Program-made: the position numbers and the translations under genes
Shown here: one piece after another, positions 1 through 9,489 of the stretch
Numbering within the stretch: position 1 is the first letter of the stretch
How the letters are laid out: every line of letters starts with the position of its first letter
The notes under the pieces: generated by a model
The model's database searches: none
Seen by the model: only the letters and a program-made list of their open reading frames with translations
Told to the model about the DNA's origin: nothing
From: Sporisorium sorghi
Taxonomy: Eukaryota > Basidiomycota > Ustilaginomycetes > Ustilaginales > Ustilaginaceae
Direction of reading: 5' to 3'
NCBI GenBank assembly: GCA_023212695.1
Contig: JALCCG010000017.1
Span: forward strand, 1 to 64,000
Length of the DNA: 64,000 nucleotides

Positions 1-20
1 AAAGAAAAAAAAAAAACAAA

Positions 21-78
<58 letters not shown>

Positions 79-558
79 GGGCGCAGGGCCGAAACTGGAG
101 AAAAGGAGGCAGCGTGTGCATGTCTCTGTTGCCTCGCAACAGCCGAACAGAGCGAAAGCAACACGCAGACAGCTCTGAGAAATCACACGAGCTGCCTGCA
201 CCTCATCGGCTTCTCCCACTCTCTTCTTCCTCTTGTTCTTGCTTCTCACCCTTCAAAGGCAAGCATTGCGTCGAGCTCGTTCGCAAATGAACTGAACGCA
301 TGCTTGGCTGCTGCTGCTGCTGCTGCTGCTGCTGCCTCGACCCCAATTCATCTCTCCACGTCGCATCGGCCGACTGCAGCCAACTGCGAGGGACGCTCAA
401 TTGCAGCCGCAGCAACACATTCGAGCGTCAATTTTCCGCTTCACCTTGCCCCCATGCTCTCTCCTATGCGATTCTGACGATCTTAAAGAAGTCTTTTCCG
501 TCGGCTAGGCGCAGACAGCCAACTGTCAACGATCCGCAGTCGGACCATCTCCGCCACG
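1..558. other. Upstream region of the RhoGEF gene
   Basis: Gene-free leader. It opens with an uninterrupted A run at 22-77 (56 nt) and carries a GCT/CTG trinucleotide run at about 307-334, roughly 225 bp before the RhoGEF start. The short ORFs across the trinucleotide run are poly-Cys or poly-Gln artefacts of the repeat. No other gene is seen. Confidence 0.6.
307..334. repeat. (GCT)n trinucleotide microsatellite
   Basis: About nine consecutive GCT/CTG units in the presumed 5' leader of the RhoGEF gene. It is a simple microsatellite; a role in translation or promoter activity is possible but not shown by the sequence. Confidence 0.85.
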
Positions 559-3500
559 ATGAAGCGCTTCTTCTCTCGCTTCTCCACGCCTGGACCGACA
601 TCATCGACCAAGCCGCCTCACGATGCTGGCTTTGATCCATCCGAGAAGAAGGATTTGAGTGCGCCAACTCCTGCACCCGCCATCCCTGCTTCTTTTAACT
701 CAATTGGCCGCACTAAAGCACTCGTCGCAAAGTTCGAGGGGCTACCTCCATCTTTACCCAACGACACGCCAGCCGCACCAATCGCACCACAGATCACGAT
801 ACCCAACAACTTGGCTGACCTGTCCATCTCGGATGTCTCCAATGGCCCTTCTAACAATGCTCTGCCATCCGACATCGCCGGAGCTGTTCCCAAACGGCTC
901 CCTGGCTCCAGCTTGCCCAAAGAGATACCACATCGATCAAAAGATGCTGACTTGGGCTCCAGCGCGGGCGCTGCAGCATTGCAAAGCGTCAACGAAGATC
1001 AAAGCCAGCGGCAGGCGAGCTCTGGTAGTCAGGCAGCTTCGTCTTCCACGCACGCTAGCAAAACGGTCGCGTTTGCACCCTCGCCTCAGAAGCAACGATC
1101 AACTTCACCAGCACATACCAGTCAACTACAGCGTCTCGCAGTTTCTCAACCGCTTTCTCGCACAAACTCAGCCGAAAGCAATTCTCTCGCTGGCAGCAGC
1201 AGCTTTGCCCGCCCCACCGCTGCCAGTCAGGCCAGGTCAAGAACATGGACAAGATCAGCAGCCAGCGACGCCAGCCAGCATGTCCCTTCCACGGCGTCAC
1301 ACGCCTTGCGAGAAAAGGGACCATCACGTTCCTCGAAACCATTTCAAACATCCACAATTCGCTCTACAGCACGTCGAAGCTTCTCGTATGCAAGCGAACC
1401 TGCGTCTCGCGAGGCCGATACCTCTGCGCTCGCCTCTGCAGCATCGCTGGCTGCAAATCGCTCGAGCCAAGTTCCGCCATCATTCGCAAGACGGACATCG
1501 CTAGAAGCTGCTTCGAGCGGAAGAGTATCTCCAAGCAAAGGCGCGGCTACCCCTAACACCGCAACAGGACCTCTTCAATTTCCCAGCCGGACGTCCTTGT
1601 CCATGCGGCTGAGCTACTCGGGCTCCGCTAGCAGTCGACCCGCAAGTCGCAGGAACAGTGCTGATCCCGCCTCACCCACCGGATCCAACGAACCAGTCGT
1701 CTTCCCGCCAGCTGGCGCTTTGGCTACTCGCTCCTTCGGCTTCCCGACTTGGAGCGAAATGACGCATCAGGAGCTCGTCAGGAATCTAGGTCCACGCGAG
1801 AGGACACGCCAGGAGGTGCTCTGGGAGATCGTAGCCAGCGAAGAGCGCTACGTCACCGAACTCGAAAAGGCCAAAGAGATCTATATCGACGCCCTGCTCC
1901 ATCCTGAGCTCTTTGATCCCGCTCGTCTACAAAGTCTGACTTCCACGCCCATCACCACTTCTCCTGTAGATGAAACCGCATCCAAGGACTGGGCTCAGAG
2001 CGACCTTTCCAGCGAGGATCCATCAGCTGCCAAGTCCAGCGCACCAGGCAGTTCGTCAGGGAACCTCCCCATCGCCTCTCGCTTCATGTCAAACGGGCCT
2101 ACTAGCAAGGGCGCTCCAATCGACGCACACCTCGCGGCAAGCGCGCGCAGTCCATACTCGATGGCAACGAGCAGCACGTCTCTGAAGGACGGCACGGCAT
2201 CCCGCTCTCGTCTGGGCGGCACTCGAGTCGATGCAACGTTCGGCCTTGGGCTCGGTCTTGGCACGACAGCAACACGCGACCGAAGCGCCGCTGCTTACAT
2301 GAACGTTCCCCTTACAGCCCAATCGAAAGGCAAAGTCTCGAAAGCACAAAAGCTTCGCGGTCTCTCACGAAAGTCGAATGGAGACGCGGATCCGCTGCGA
2401 CTCTCTGTGCCGTTACCGCCATCCCTGCGAGAGGTCCTCGTTGCCATCTCCGACGGTCTTGTTGAGGCGCACGGTCTGCTTTCGGACGCTCTCAAAGCAA
2501 GATACGAAGAGCAGTGGCCGTTGGTCCGCAGCCTTGCCGACGTTTTTATGCGGTACTCTCACATTCTCGAGCACTACGCCAGCTACGTCTGCCACTTGCA
2601 AAGGGCCATGGAGGAGCTCGAAGAGGCCGCTCTCATGGAGCGCGCATTTCGTGGCAAACGCCTCAAGAAGGAACGTCTCAGCAATACCGTCGGGCTTGGG
2701 CGCACCGTTGCCGCACTCGAGGCATGCGCAGTCGAGCAGGGCTATGCCGGCCTGTCGATCTTTGCCTCGATGCCATTCCAGCGTCTGCTCAAGTATCCGC
2801 TACTTTTTCAGAACCTCCTCTTTCATACCGACCCGTCGACGCACGAGTTTGAGAGCACCGTCGCCATGGTAGTCGAAGTAGAACGTCTCGTGCGATCCAT
2901 CGAAGACGAAAAGGTCAATGCCGAGGAGAGGGACAAGACGCGCGACTGTTTTGCACGCATCGATGGCATCACCGATCGTCAGGTGTTGCGACCACGACCG
3001 GATCGCATGCTGATCGAAGAGCAGGCGCTTTACGACGAGAATGCTCGCAGGACGCTGTCCGAGTCTGCTCCAAAGGAAGGCGCCGGCGAATCCTACGTTT
3101 CCGACAGCGAAGGCGGCGAGAGCGGCACGGAAAGCACGCGTCCATCCAGCAGCCGTCGAAACAGCTCGAACCAGTCCGGTCTACGGGCTGCTCTGCGAAA
3201 CAAGCGCTCGTATCGACGCCTGTCCGACTTTTTGTCGTCCGAAGACGCCAACAGCGGCTCATCAAAGGCACCGACGATGGGCAGCAAGAAGGACCTGTGG
3301 ATCGTAAGGTTCTCGGATGTCGAGATCAAGTGTCAGCGGATCGGCGTGACCGCGCTGCCCATGGTCAGCACAGCTGCTCTCCGGAATATCGACGACGCTG
3401 CCGAGCGCGAAGCGAGCGATTTCGCTGCACGGAGCAAGGACAGCCGCGAGCGCCTCAAAGCTCTGCGAAACACGACGCTGCGAGCCAAGACGCGCAATCT

Positions 3501-4341
3501 GTACAAGTTTGTCTCGGTGGTGGCGTGGCGCAACGCCGCTGCACGCGAGGCCGGCGTGGGCAAGGACGGCTTTGTCGACGGTCTGCCCACTTCGCACGAG
3601 GTGGACGAGGAAGAGGGCGAGGACGACGACGACGCAGCGAGCCTGAGCAGTGCCGACGGTAGCAGTGCGAGCTGTACCAGCTCTTCAGATAGCGACGACG
3701 GTGTAGGAGGGCAGGCGGGCTCGGAGAAGTACATCCGATCGACCAAGCTTTCGTTTACGTACTGGGGCGATCGCATCGAGCCCAACCGCGCCGTTGTTGA
3801 TGGGCAGGCGAGCGCGAGTGTGAATGGGCAGGCCAAGGCGTCTGCGGGGCACAGGTCTAGTCGCCGGAGCGATGGCCACGCCTCTGGCTCGAGTGTGGCT
3901 CGTACAGCTGCTTCGATAGATTCGGCTGTCACCTCGAGTGCTGGTGCCGTTTCGACGTCCGACACTGCGCCGGGCAAGCGACAGGTGCGCAGGACGACGC
4001 TCACCGGCATTGCCTCAAATCCGCCCAGCAGCAAGGGCAGAAGAGGCATGTCGGGCCGACTGAGCGAACCTCTGGCAGCTACGTCCATGTCAACGGCACC
4101 AGAAGCGATGCAGACCGCCGTGGCGCAGATGCATGCCAGGCAGCGCAACGAAAAGTTTGGCGCACGCTTGCGTACGTCTGTAGTTCAGGGAGCGAATGGC
4201 AATGCGGTCATGGACGAGGCAGGTGGCTCCCACGTGTCGGTCAACTTGGCTGGTGCCGAGCGGGGAGGTGCGGGAGGTGCAGCAGCGACAGCAGGTCAGC
4301 GCAAGAGTTATGTTGCTAGTGGTGCTGGTCGGGCCATGTGA
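559..4341 (+). CDS. Rho-family guanine nucleotide exchange factor (DH-PH protein)
   Basis: Single-exon 1260-residue protein. Residues 1-400 are Ser/Ala/Pro-rich and look disordered. A Dbl-homology (DH) domain starts near residue 414 (EVLWEIVASEERYVTELEKA), is interrupted by a Ser-rich insert of about 150 residues, resumes near 614 and ends near 785; its most conserved helix is visible as MPFQRLLKYPLLFQNLL. A PH-like segment starts near 911 (DLWIVRFSDVEIKCQ), is itself split by an acidic Ser/Asp tract, and ends with SFTYWGDRIE near 1065-1075. DH-PH proteins load GTP on Rho/Cdc42/Rac GTPases at the cell cortex and so control actin and polar growth. The exact GTPase cannot be told. The ATG at 559 is chosen because it opens the long frame. 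Family assignment is strong; subfamily is unknown. Confidence 0.9.
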   Translation: MKRFFSRFSTPGPTSSTKPPHDAGFDPSEKKDLSAPTPAPAIPASFNSIGRTKALVAKFEGLPPSLPNDTPAAPIAPQITIPNNLADLSISDVSNGPSNNALPSDIAGAVPKRLPGSSLPKEIPHRSKDADLGSSAGAAALQSVNEDQSQRQASSGSQAASSSTHASKTVAFAPSPQKQRSTSPAHTSQLQRLAVSQPLSRTNSAESNSLAGSSSFARPTAASQARSRTWTRSAASDASQHVPSTASHALREKGPSRSSKPFQTSTIRSTARRSFSYASEPASREADTSALASAASLAANRSSQVPPSFARRTSLEAASSGRVSPSKGAATPNTATGPLQFPSRTSLSMRLSYSGSASSRPASRRNSADPASPTGSNEPVVFPPAGALATRSFGFPTWSEMTHQELVRNLGPRERTRQEVLWEIVASEERYVTELEKAKEIYIDALLHPELFDPARLQSLTSTPITTSPVDETASKDWAQSDLSSEDPSAAKSSAPGSSSGNLPIASRFMSNGPTSKGAPIDAHLAASARSPYSMATSSTSLKDGTASRSRLGGTRVDATFGLGLGLGTTATRDRSAAAYMNVPLTAQSKGKVSKAQKLRGLSRKSNGDADPLRLSVPLPPSLREVLVAISDGLVEAHGLLSDALKARYEEQWPLVRSLADVFMRYSHILEHYASYVCHLQRAMEELEEAALMERAFRGKRLKKERLSNTVGLGRTVAALEACAVEQGYAGLSIFASMPFQRLLKYPLLFQNLLFHTDPSTHEFESTVAMVVEVERLVRSIEDEKVNAEERDKTRDCFARIDGITDRQVLRPRPDRMLIEEQALYDENARRTLSESAPKEGAGESYVSDSEGGESGTESTRPSSSRRNSSNQSGLRAALRNKRSYRRLSDFLSSEDANSGSSKAPTMGSKKDLWIVRFSDVEIKCQRIGVTALPMVSTAALRNIDDAAEREASDFAARSKDSRERLKALRNTTLRAKTRNLYKFVSVVAWRNAAAREAGVGKDGFVDGLPTSHEVDEEEGEDDDDAASLSSADGSSASCTSSSDSDDGVGGQAGSEKYIRSTKLSFTYWGDRIEPNRAVVDGQASASVNGQAKASAGHRSSRRSDGHASGSSVARTAASIDSAVTSSAGAVSTSDTAPGKRQVRRTTLTGIASNPPSSKGRRGMSGRLSEPLAATSMSTAPEAMQTAVAQMHARQRNEKFGARLRTSVVQGANGNAVMDEAGGSHVSVNLAGAERGGAGGAAATAGQRKSYVASGAGRAM

Positions 4342-4801
4342 TGGGGCCTCTTTCGTCGTCAAGCTTTGCGTCAATGAATCTATACACAATCAGCGTTCTG
4401 AAGTGCGGCTTCGATGGTGAAGATTGCGAACTTGCGAACTATGTGAGTCTGATGTCGTTTTGCTGTCTCGAATGGTGAGCAAGCTCTGGACCACGAGCGA
4501 GAAAGGATCTTCCAAGACGTCATCGGCTGTGGGGCAGAAAAAGAGCGATCCCGCCTCCACCTGAGTAGAGGGACGAGCCCCTTGCGCCCAGCACGCACTT
4601 ACGACTTTCCTCTCTATCAAGGAGCTTCTTGCTCTTCTTGCCATTGAACTATCAACATCACTCGAAAAGCAGACTCGACGACGCTGCAAGGTGGCATACC
4701 TTATAGCCCTGCACGTCTTTACAGCTGTTCGCCACCCTTCATCACCCAGCCGTCACCCCTCTTGCTTGCACAGTGCTCTGTATCCAGAGTGACATGCTGC
4801 G
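4342..4801. other. Intergenic, RhoGEF to 485-aa orphan
   Basis: 460 bp between two genes on the same strand. It should hold the 3' end of the first and the promoter of the second. No RNA gene, repeat or clear promoter element was recognised. Confidence 0.5.
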
Positions 4802-6259
4802 ATGCAGGCCGCACCACCACTCGCACAGCCATCTTGGCTGCCACCACGCTCCACCTCGCAGCCATCGTCGTACCACACGGTGCTCGACCACTTCACCACC
4901 GCCTCCCACTCTGGCAGCGCCACTGCATCCGTCGACTCCCTAACCTCCACCGTCGAAGCTGCATCGTCACCGGCAACGCCACCAGCAGTGCAGTACGAGA
5001 CCATCACGCACCGCAGACACGGCAAGGCGCTGGTGATCGAGCACCCGACTTTGGTGAATTTTGTGCCGACGACAGAGATCCAGACGGCGGTGAGTGTGAC
5101 TGCGGACCGCGTGGTCATCGATACGATCTTCCCGCCTACTACTGCGGTGTTGCGCGCGAGCCAGCGCGAACAGCCGAGCGCGTACGGCCTCCAGGGCATC
5201 GAGCACGACAAGGCGGAAGCAGGGGAAGACTTGGACGTAAAGGAACTGCTGCGGAAGCACGAGCTCGAGCTGCGCGAGACGCTGCGCGCGAAGTTGACCG
5301 AGAACTACGATCCGACAGGAAGCATCAAGGAGGAGACCTTTACGACGCTGACGCAGCTGACGAGGTTTCCCGATCCGGTCGGGACGGATTTGAAGCCGTT
5401 TAGCAAGGAGAAGTGCTCGTGCGTGTGCTGTGAAGTTGGCCGCACGTTTCCGCAAGAACGGCACGCAGAGTCGGCGAGCACGTCGATCGTGGCCGCAGTG
5501 GAGTCCGGTGCGCAGATCGGCGAGTCGTTTCTGGACATGAGCGAGACATCCCCGCCCGGTGGTAGAGCGTACGGCTCGATGCGAGACGCTAAGGACGGGA
5601 AGGCGAAGCACAAGTTTGGATTCCTCACGCTGCGCGGACGCTTCGGCCGGTCACGCTCGAGCATCGACATAGATCCCGCCGCCGACGGTATGAGCAGCCC
5701 CTCCACCGCCGACCCGACCACCGCGCTGCCCGCACAAGTGACCGACCCAGTGGTGCCACCAGCCCGCTCCAAGTCGTTCTCGGACCTAGTGCGCAGGCGG
5801 CGCAGCAAGCACCTCGCCTCCACCACCACCGCTGCAGCAGCGAAGGACACCCGCAACTCGGTCCCCGACCTCGCCGCCCGCCGTCTAGCCCGCCACTCGC
5901 TCGACACCACGCGCACGACTACCCCACTTCCCGCTGCCGCCGACGCAGCCCCAGTCCCGCCACCGCGCCGCAGCAGCAAGGTATACGCCATCGTACCGCG
6001 CAAACCCGTACCCAGCTTCTCTTCGGCGGGGATGCCGAGGACCTCGACGAGCAACTTCAGCATGCGCCAGATCGTCGAGGAGGACGATGATGAGGTGTAT
6101 AGCGAGGGTAGCGGTGTGGGGAGGGTTGGAGGGATGGAGAGGCGGCACTCGGCTTTGATGTCGAGTTATGGGGGTGGGTGGAGGGCGAATGGTCAGGTGG
6201 GAGGGAGTGGACCGGGCTGGCTTTGTAGAGGTCCTACAGCCCGAAATGGAATCATGTGA
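4802..6259 (+). CDS. Unrecognised 485-aa protein
   Basis: Single-exon ORF I do not recognise. Residues 60-140 look ordered (a beta-rich stretch around YETITHRRHGKALVIEHPTL), followed by a charged helical segment (ELLRKHELELRETLRAKL) near residues 148-170. A cysteine cluster CSCVCC near residue 204 could be a metal site or palmitoylation site. The second half is Ser/Pro/Arg-rich, with RR-S motifs that resemble basophilic kinase sites. There is no signal peptide or membrane span. The length of the frame and Ala/Ser/Pro codon use like its neighbours support a real gene; function is unknown. Confidence 0.7.
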   Translation: MQAAPPLAQPSWLPPRSTSQPSSYHTVLDHFTTASHSGSATASVDSLTSTVEAASSPATPPAVQYETITHRRHGKALVIEHPTLVNFVPTTEIQTAVSVTADRVVIDTIFPPTTAVLRASQREQPSAYGLQGIEHDKAEAGEDLDVKELLRKHELELRETLRAKLTENYDPTGSIKEETFTTLTQLTRFPDPVGTDLKPFSKEKCSCVCCEVGRTFPQERHAESASTSIVAAVESGAQIGESFLDMSETSPPGGRAYGSMRDAKDGKAKHKFGFLTLRGRFGRSRSSIDIDPAADGMSSPSTADPTTALPAQVTDPVVPPARSKSFSDLVRRRRSKHLASTTTAAAAKDTRNSVPDLAARRLARHSLDTTRTTTPLPAAADAAPVPPPRRSSKVYAIVPRKPVPSFSSAGMPRTSTSNFSMRQIVEEDDDEVYSEGSGVGRVGGMERRHSALMSSYGGGWRANGQVGGSGPGWLCRGPTARNGIM

Positions 6260-6479
6260 AGCAACAGCTCGACAGTGCCATCACCTTGAAACACGCACAC
6301 GAGAGCAGACTGTCGTGCAAGACAGAAGTTTGATCGATGAACATGAGCGTTCGTAGCAATGCAATTCTTTAACAGCGTCATGAAGACTATATACCGTGTC
6401 GATATGAGCTACCGCTCGCGCCAAGACCGTAACAAACCCGCCAATGGAAACCTGCGTCTCCTTTTTATACGCCGCCCAC

Positions 6480-8363
6480 CTAAGCATCCTCCGACGAATC
6501 GTACTTGGGCCACCACATCTCGCCCGCCACCCACTCCCGCATCTGCTCCTCGTCCATCGCAGCCGTCTTGCCGCCATCGCGCGTCACGCCTTGCTTGTTA
6601 GCCATCTGAATGCACCTCACGGCAATGTCGCGCGAGATCTCCCGAATCCGCTCCGTGTTCGGGTACAGCCTGCCCTCGGCCTTCTCCTCGTCACTCAGCG
6701 CGTCCGACAGCGCGAGCGCCGACTCGGTGATCATCTCGTTGGTCACGCGCGAGGCCTTGCACAGCGCAGCGCACAGCCCAATGCCGGGGAACACGAGGAA
6801 GTTGTTGCCCTGCCCCGGGATCAGGCGCTTGCCCGTGGGCGATGCAGAGGCCTCGATGTCCGGGAAGGGAGAGCCGGCGGCGAAGAGCACCTTGCCGTCC
6901 GTGTAGCGCACCGCCTCTTCGAACGTGCACTCCGAGTTGTCGGTCGGGTTCGAAAGCGGGAAGATGATGGGTCGCTTGTTGAGCGTCGCCATCTTGCGGA
7001 TGACATTCTCGTCAAACGTGCCCTTGATCGTCGACAGACCCAGGATCGCGGTGGGCTTGACATAGTCGATGATCTCGCCGAGGTCCTTGATCTGCTTGCC
7101 CGCGTTGTCGTCGCGTGCGAAGAACACCTTGTGCTCGGCGAGCTTGTCGCCGCGGTCCTTGGTGACGAGGCCCTTGGAATCCGTGATGAAGATGCGCTCG
7201 CGCGCCTCGTCCTCCGACAAACCCTGGCGCGTGAAGAACGACATGAGCTGCTTACCGACACCGACGGCAGCGGAACCGGCGCCTGCCATGAGGATGCGGT
7301 GGTCGTGCAGAGGACGGCCGCTCTCCTTGGACGCGATGCGCGCGGCGTTGGTGAAGCCAGCCAGGATGACACTGCCCGTGCCCTGGATGTCGTCGTTGAA
7401 CATGGGATACTTGTCCTGGTAGCGCTCGAGGAAGCGGAAGGCGTTTTCGGACGTAAAATCCTCAAACTGGATGATGAGGTTGGGGTATCTCGAGTGCAAA
7501 GCGTCCATGACCTCGTCCATGAACTCGATGTACTCCTCGGTGCTGGCGCGCTCGCGGCGCAGACCGAGGTACAGCGGGTCCTCGAGGATCTTTTGGTTGT
7601 TCGTGCCCAGATCGACGACGATGGGCAGCGTCGCACGAGGGTGGATACCGGCACCGGCGACGTACAGCGAGAGCTTGCCGATCGAGATGCCCTGACCGTT
7701 CCATCCCAAATCACCCAGACCCAGGATACGCGAGCCGTCCGTAATCACGGCAATGCGCGGCGCACCCGCCGGCACGGGCCAGTTCTCGACAATCTCGGCA
7801 ATCTTGCCCTTGTCCTCGAGCGAGATCGACAGCCCCTCGGGTCGTCGGTAGATGTGCGAGAATTTCTGGCACGCCTCGCCGACAGTGGGCGTGTAGATGA
7901 GCGGCAGGATCTCCTCCTTGTTGGCGAGGATCGTGGCGTAGTAGAGACGCGTGTTGGTCTGACGCAGCGAGGCGAGCATGACGTGCTTCTCGAGCGGCGT
8001 GGCCTTGCTGCGCAGCTGGTGGAGTACACGCAGCACCTGCGTGTTGAGGCTCTGCTTGGCGGGTGGGAGAAGGCCACGCAGGCCGAGCTGGTCGCGCTTC
8101 TCGTAGGAGAAGCCGGTGTCTTGGTTGGGGAAAGGATCAGAGATGATGCGATGGTCAGCGAGTTGGCTCGACGGTGAGCGGGATGAGGTCGAGAATGGAG
8201 CTCTGGAGGATTTGCGAGGCGAGGAAGAGCGTTGGTGCGAGGTGCGAGGACTGGCTGATGGGCCTGCGGTGGCTTGCGCCGATCCGACGACGGCTACCTG
8301 GTACCACTCGGTTGCAGCACAGCGAAGGCCGGCTGCGACTCTTCTATTTGAGGAGCGAAGCAT
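6480..8363 (-). CDS. Malic enzyme, predicted mitochondrial isoform
   Basis: Read as a single exon this frame gives 627 residues. The core is an NAD(P)-malic enzyme, which oxidatively decarboxylates malate to pyruvate. Visible motifs are PLIYTPTVGEACQKFS (catalytic Tyr region), IQFEDF and MFNDDIQGTG (divalent-metal acids), the VDLGTNNQ loop and the dinucleotide site MAGAGSAAVGVG. The ATG at 8363 opens an Arg/Ser/Ala-rich, acid-poor leader (MLRSSNRRVAAGLRCAATEW) that fits a mitochondrial presequence; about 80 residues precede the conserved DTGFSYEKRDQL start of the catalytic part. A longer in-frame extension upstream of 8363 is poly-Phe, low complexity, and unlikely to be used. An alternative first exon at 9309-9489 appears to give a cytosolic form sharing everything downstream of 8119. 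Enzyme identity is very sure; isoform localisation is inferred. Confidence 0.93.
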   Translation of the reverse strand: MLRSSNRRVAAGLRCAATEWYQVAVVGSAQATAGPSASPRTSHQRSSSPRKSSRAPFSTSSRSPSSQLADHRIISDPFPNQDTGFSYEKRDQLGLRGLLPPAKQSLNTQVLRVLHQLRSKATPLEKHVMLASLRQTNTRLYYATILANKEEILPLIYTPTVGEACQKFSHIYRRPEGLSISLEDKGKIAEIVENWPVPAGAPRIAVITDGSRILGLGDLGWNGQGISIGKLSLYVAGAGIHPRATLPIVVDLGTNNQKILEDPLYLGLRRERASTEEYIEFMDEVMDALHSRYPNLIIQFEDFTSENAFRFLERYQDKYPMFNDDIQGTGSVILAGFTNAARIASKESGRPLHDHRILMAGAGSAAVGVGKQLMSFFTRQGLSEDEARERIFITDSKGLVTKDRGDKLAEHKVFFARDDNAGKQIKDLGEIIDYVKPTAILGLSTIKGTFDENVIRKMATLNKRPIIFPLSNPTDNSECTFEEAVRYTDGKVLFAAGSPFPDIEASASPTGKRLIPGQGNNFLVFPGIGLCAALCKASRVTNEMITESALALSDALSDEEKAEGRLYPNTERIREISRDIAVRCIQMANKQGVTRDGGKTAAMDEEQMREWVAGEMWWPKYDSSEDA

Positions 8364-8650
8364 TCTGTGAGGGCAACGGCGGAGGGCAATGGCTGAATGC
8401 GATCGCTGCGACGGCGGAAGGTGTGAATGTCGAGAGTGAAGAAGCACAGATTGAGAAGCAGAAGGTTGCAACCCGACTTCTCGTATGAAAAGGCCCTCGC
8501 TCGCTTGCCCCGCTTCCCTTTCTTCCTGGGGTCTTTCTTCTCTTTCAACAAGACCCGTCGGAACGTCAAAGCTGCTCTTTGCCGACAAGCGCGCGCCACT
8601 CTTCGGCTGTGGCTCGTGACCTGACTCGAGATGACTCCAAAAAAAAGAAC

Positions 8651-8670
8651 AAAAAAAAAAAAAAAAAAAA
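8651..8670. repeat. A20 homopolymer
   Basis: Twenty A residues inside the long malic-enzyme intron, about 290 bp upstream of the mitochondrial-form ATG on the minus strand, where they read as T20. It could be a nucleosome-excluding promoter tract. Confidence 0.8.
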
Positions 8671-9308
8671 CCCTTCCAAAAATCTCGGGCAAAGTCGCGT
8701 GCAACGGAAAATTGGGACAAAAAAAAAGCAAAGTGGCCCAACCAGCCCAACACTGCTGATGATGCCAACCAACCAACCAGCGTCCAGCGAGACGACAAGA
8801 TATGCTCCGCTCGCCCCCCCAAGAAAACGAGGCAACAGAGAAGGAAAGGCTGGAAATGACCGGCAAGGCGAGAGCAAGCTGGTGAATGCAGCAGCACACC
8901 CCCACACGAGGGTTGCAAGGGCACAGGGCGGAAAAATCACCGAGCTGCTTTCGACTTCGTCCATGCAGCTGTTCTGCATTCCGACATGCGGAGAGCGGCC
9001 TGCACGTCCAATCAGCGTTTTCGTCGATGCTGCAGACGCTGCATCTCTCCACATTCGTGCATCCGTCCGTACCCGCCGGAGGAGTTTGGAAAGACCATGG
9101 AGAGGAGTTGCAGCAGCGACCCCCAATGAACTGGCAGCTTTTGCCAACAATCGTGGAGCCAGCGGACCATGGGACCGGCCAACGTGTCATGGGCCCCTCT
9201 CCGCATCTACCCAGAAAGCAGCCGTCTGAACCAGAGCAGGAAACGCGACCGAAGCAAAGACACAATCCCTAGCCACAAAGAGACAGCGACAGCGTAAAAA
9301 AAACTCAC

Positions 9309-9489
9309 CTTGGTTGGTAAACACATCTCGAAGGTTGGCAGCACCGCCGTAGGGGTGTGTGTGAATGGCGCGGTGGAGATTCGAGTCGCGAGGATCTTCG
9401 GTGGTCTTGTCGTCGGGAGTGACCTTGGCATCGTTGCTGACGATCATCGAAGCGATGGCATTTCGCACATCGGAGACGGTAGGCGCCAT
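9309..9489 (-). CDS. Alternative first exon of malic enzyme (predicted cytosolic isoform)
   Basis: From the ATG at 9489 this exon codes 60 residues plus one base, starting MAPTVSDVRNAI and ending ANLRDVFTNQ, followed by a good donor, G|GTGAGT. Joining to an acceptor at 8121-8120 keeps phase: the split codon becomes Asp and the protein continues DTGFSYEKRDQL. The spliced product (9489-9309 joined to 8119-6480) is 606 residues, a usual length for a cytosolic malic enzyme, and lacks the Arg-rich leader. The intron would be 1189 bp (9308-8120), unusually long for this region, and holds the other isoform's start and presumably its promoter. The acceptor is AAG, which is weaker than CAG or TAG. Donor and acceptor share the same CCAACCAAG word. 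Confidence 0.75.

Noticed and set aside
300..635. 111-codon ORF with poly-Cys across the CTG repeat
   Set aside because: It is made by translating the trinucleotide run and overlaps the start of the RhoGEF gene in another frame.
6444..8177. 577-codon plus-strand ORF opposite malic enzyme
   Set aside because: Antisense shadow; Val/Leu/Arg-rich with no family motif.
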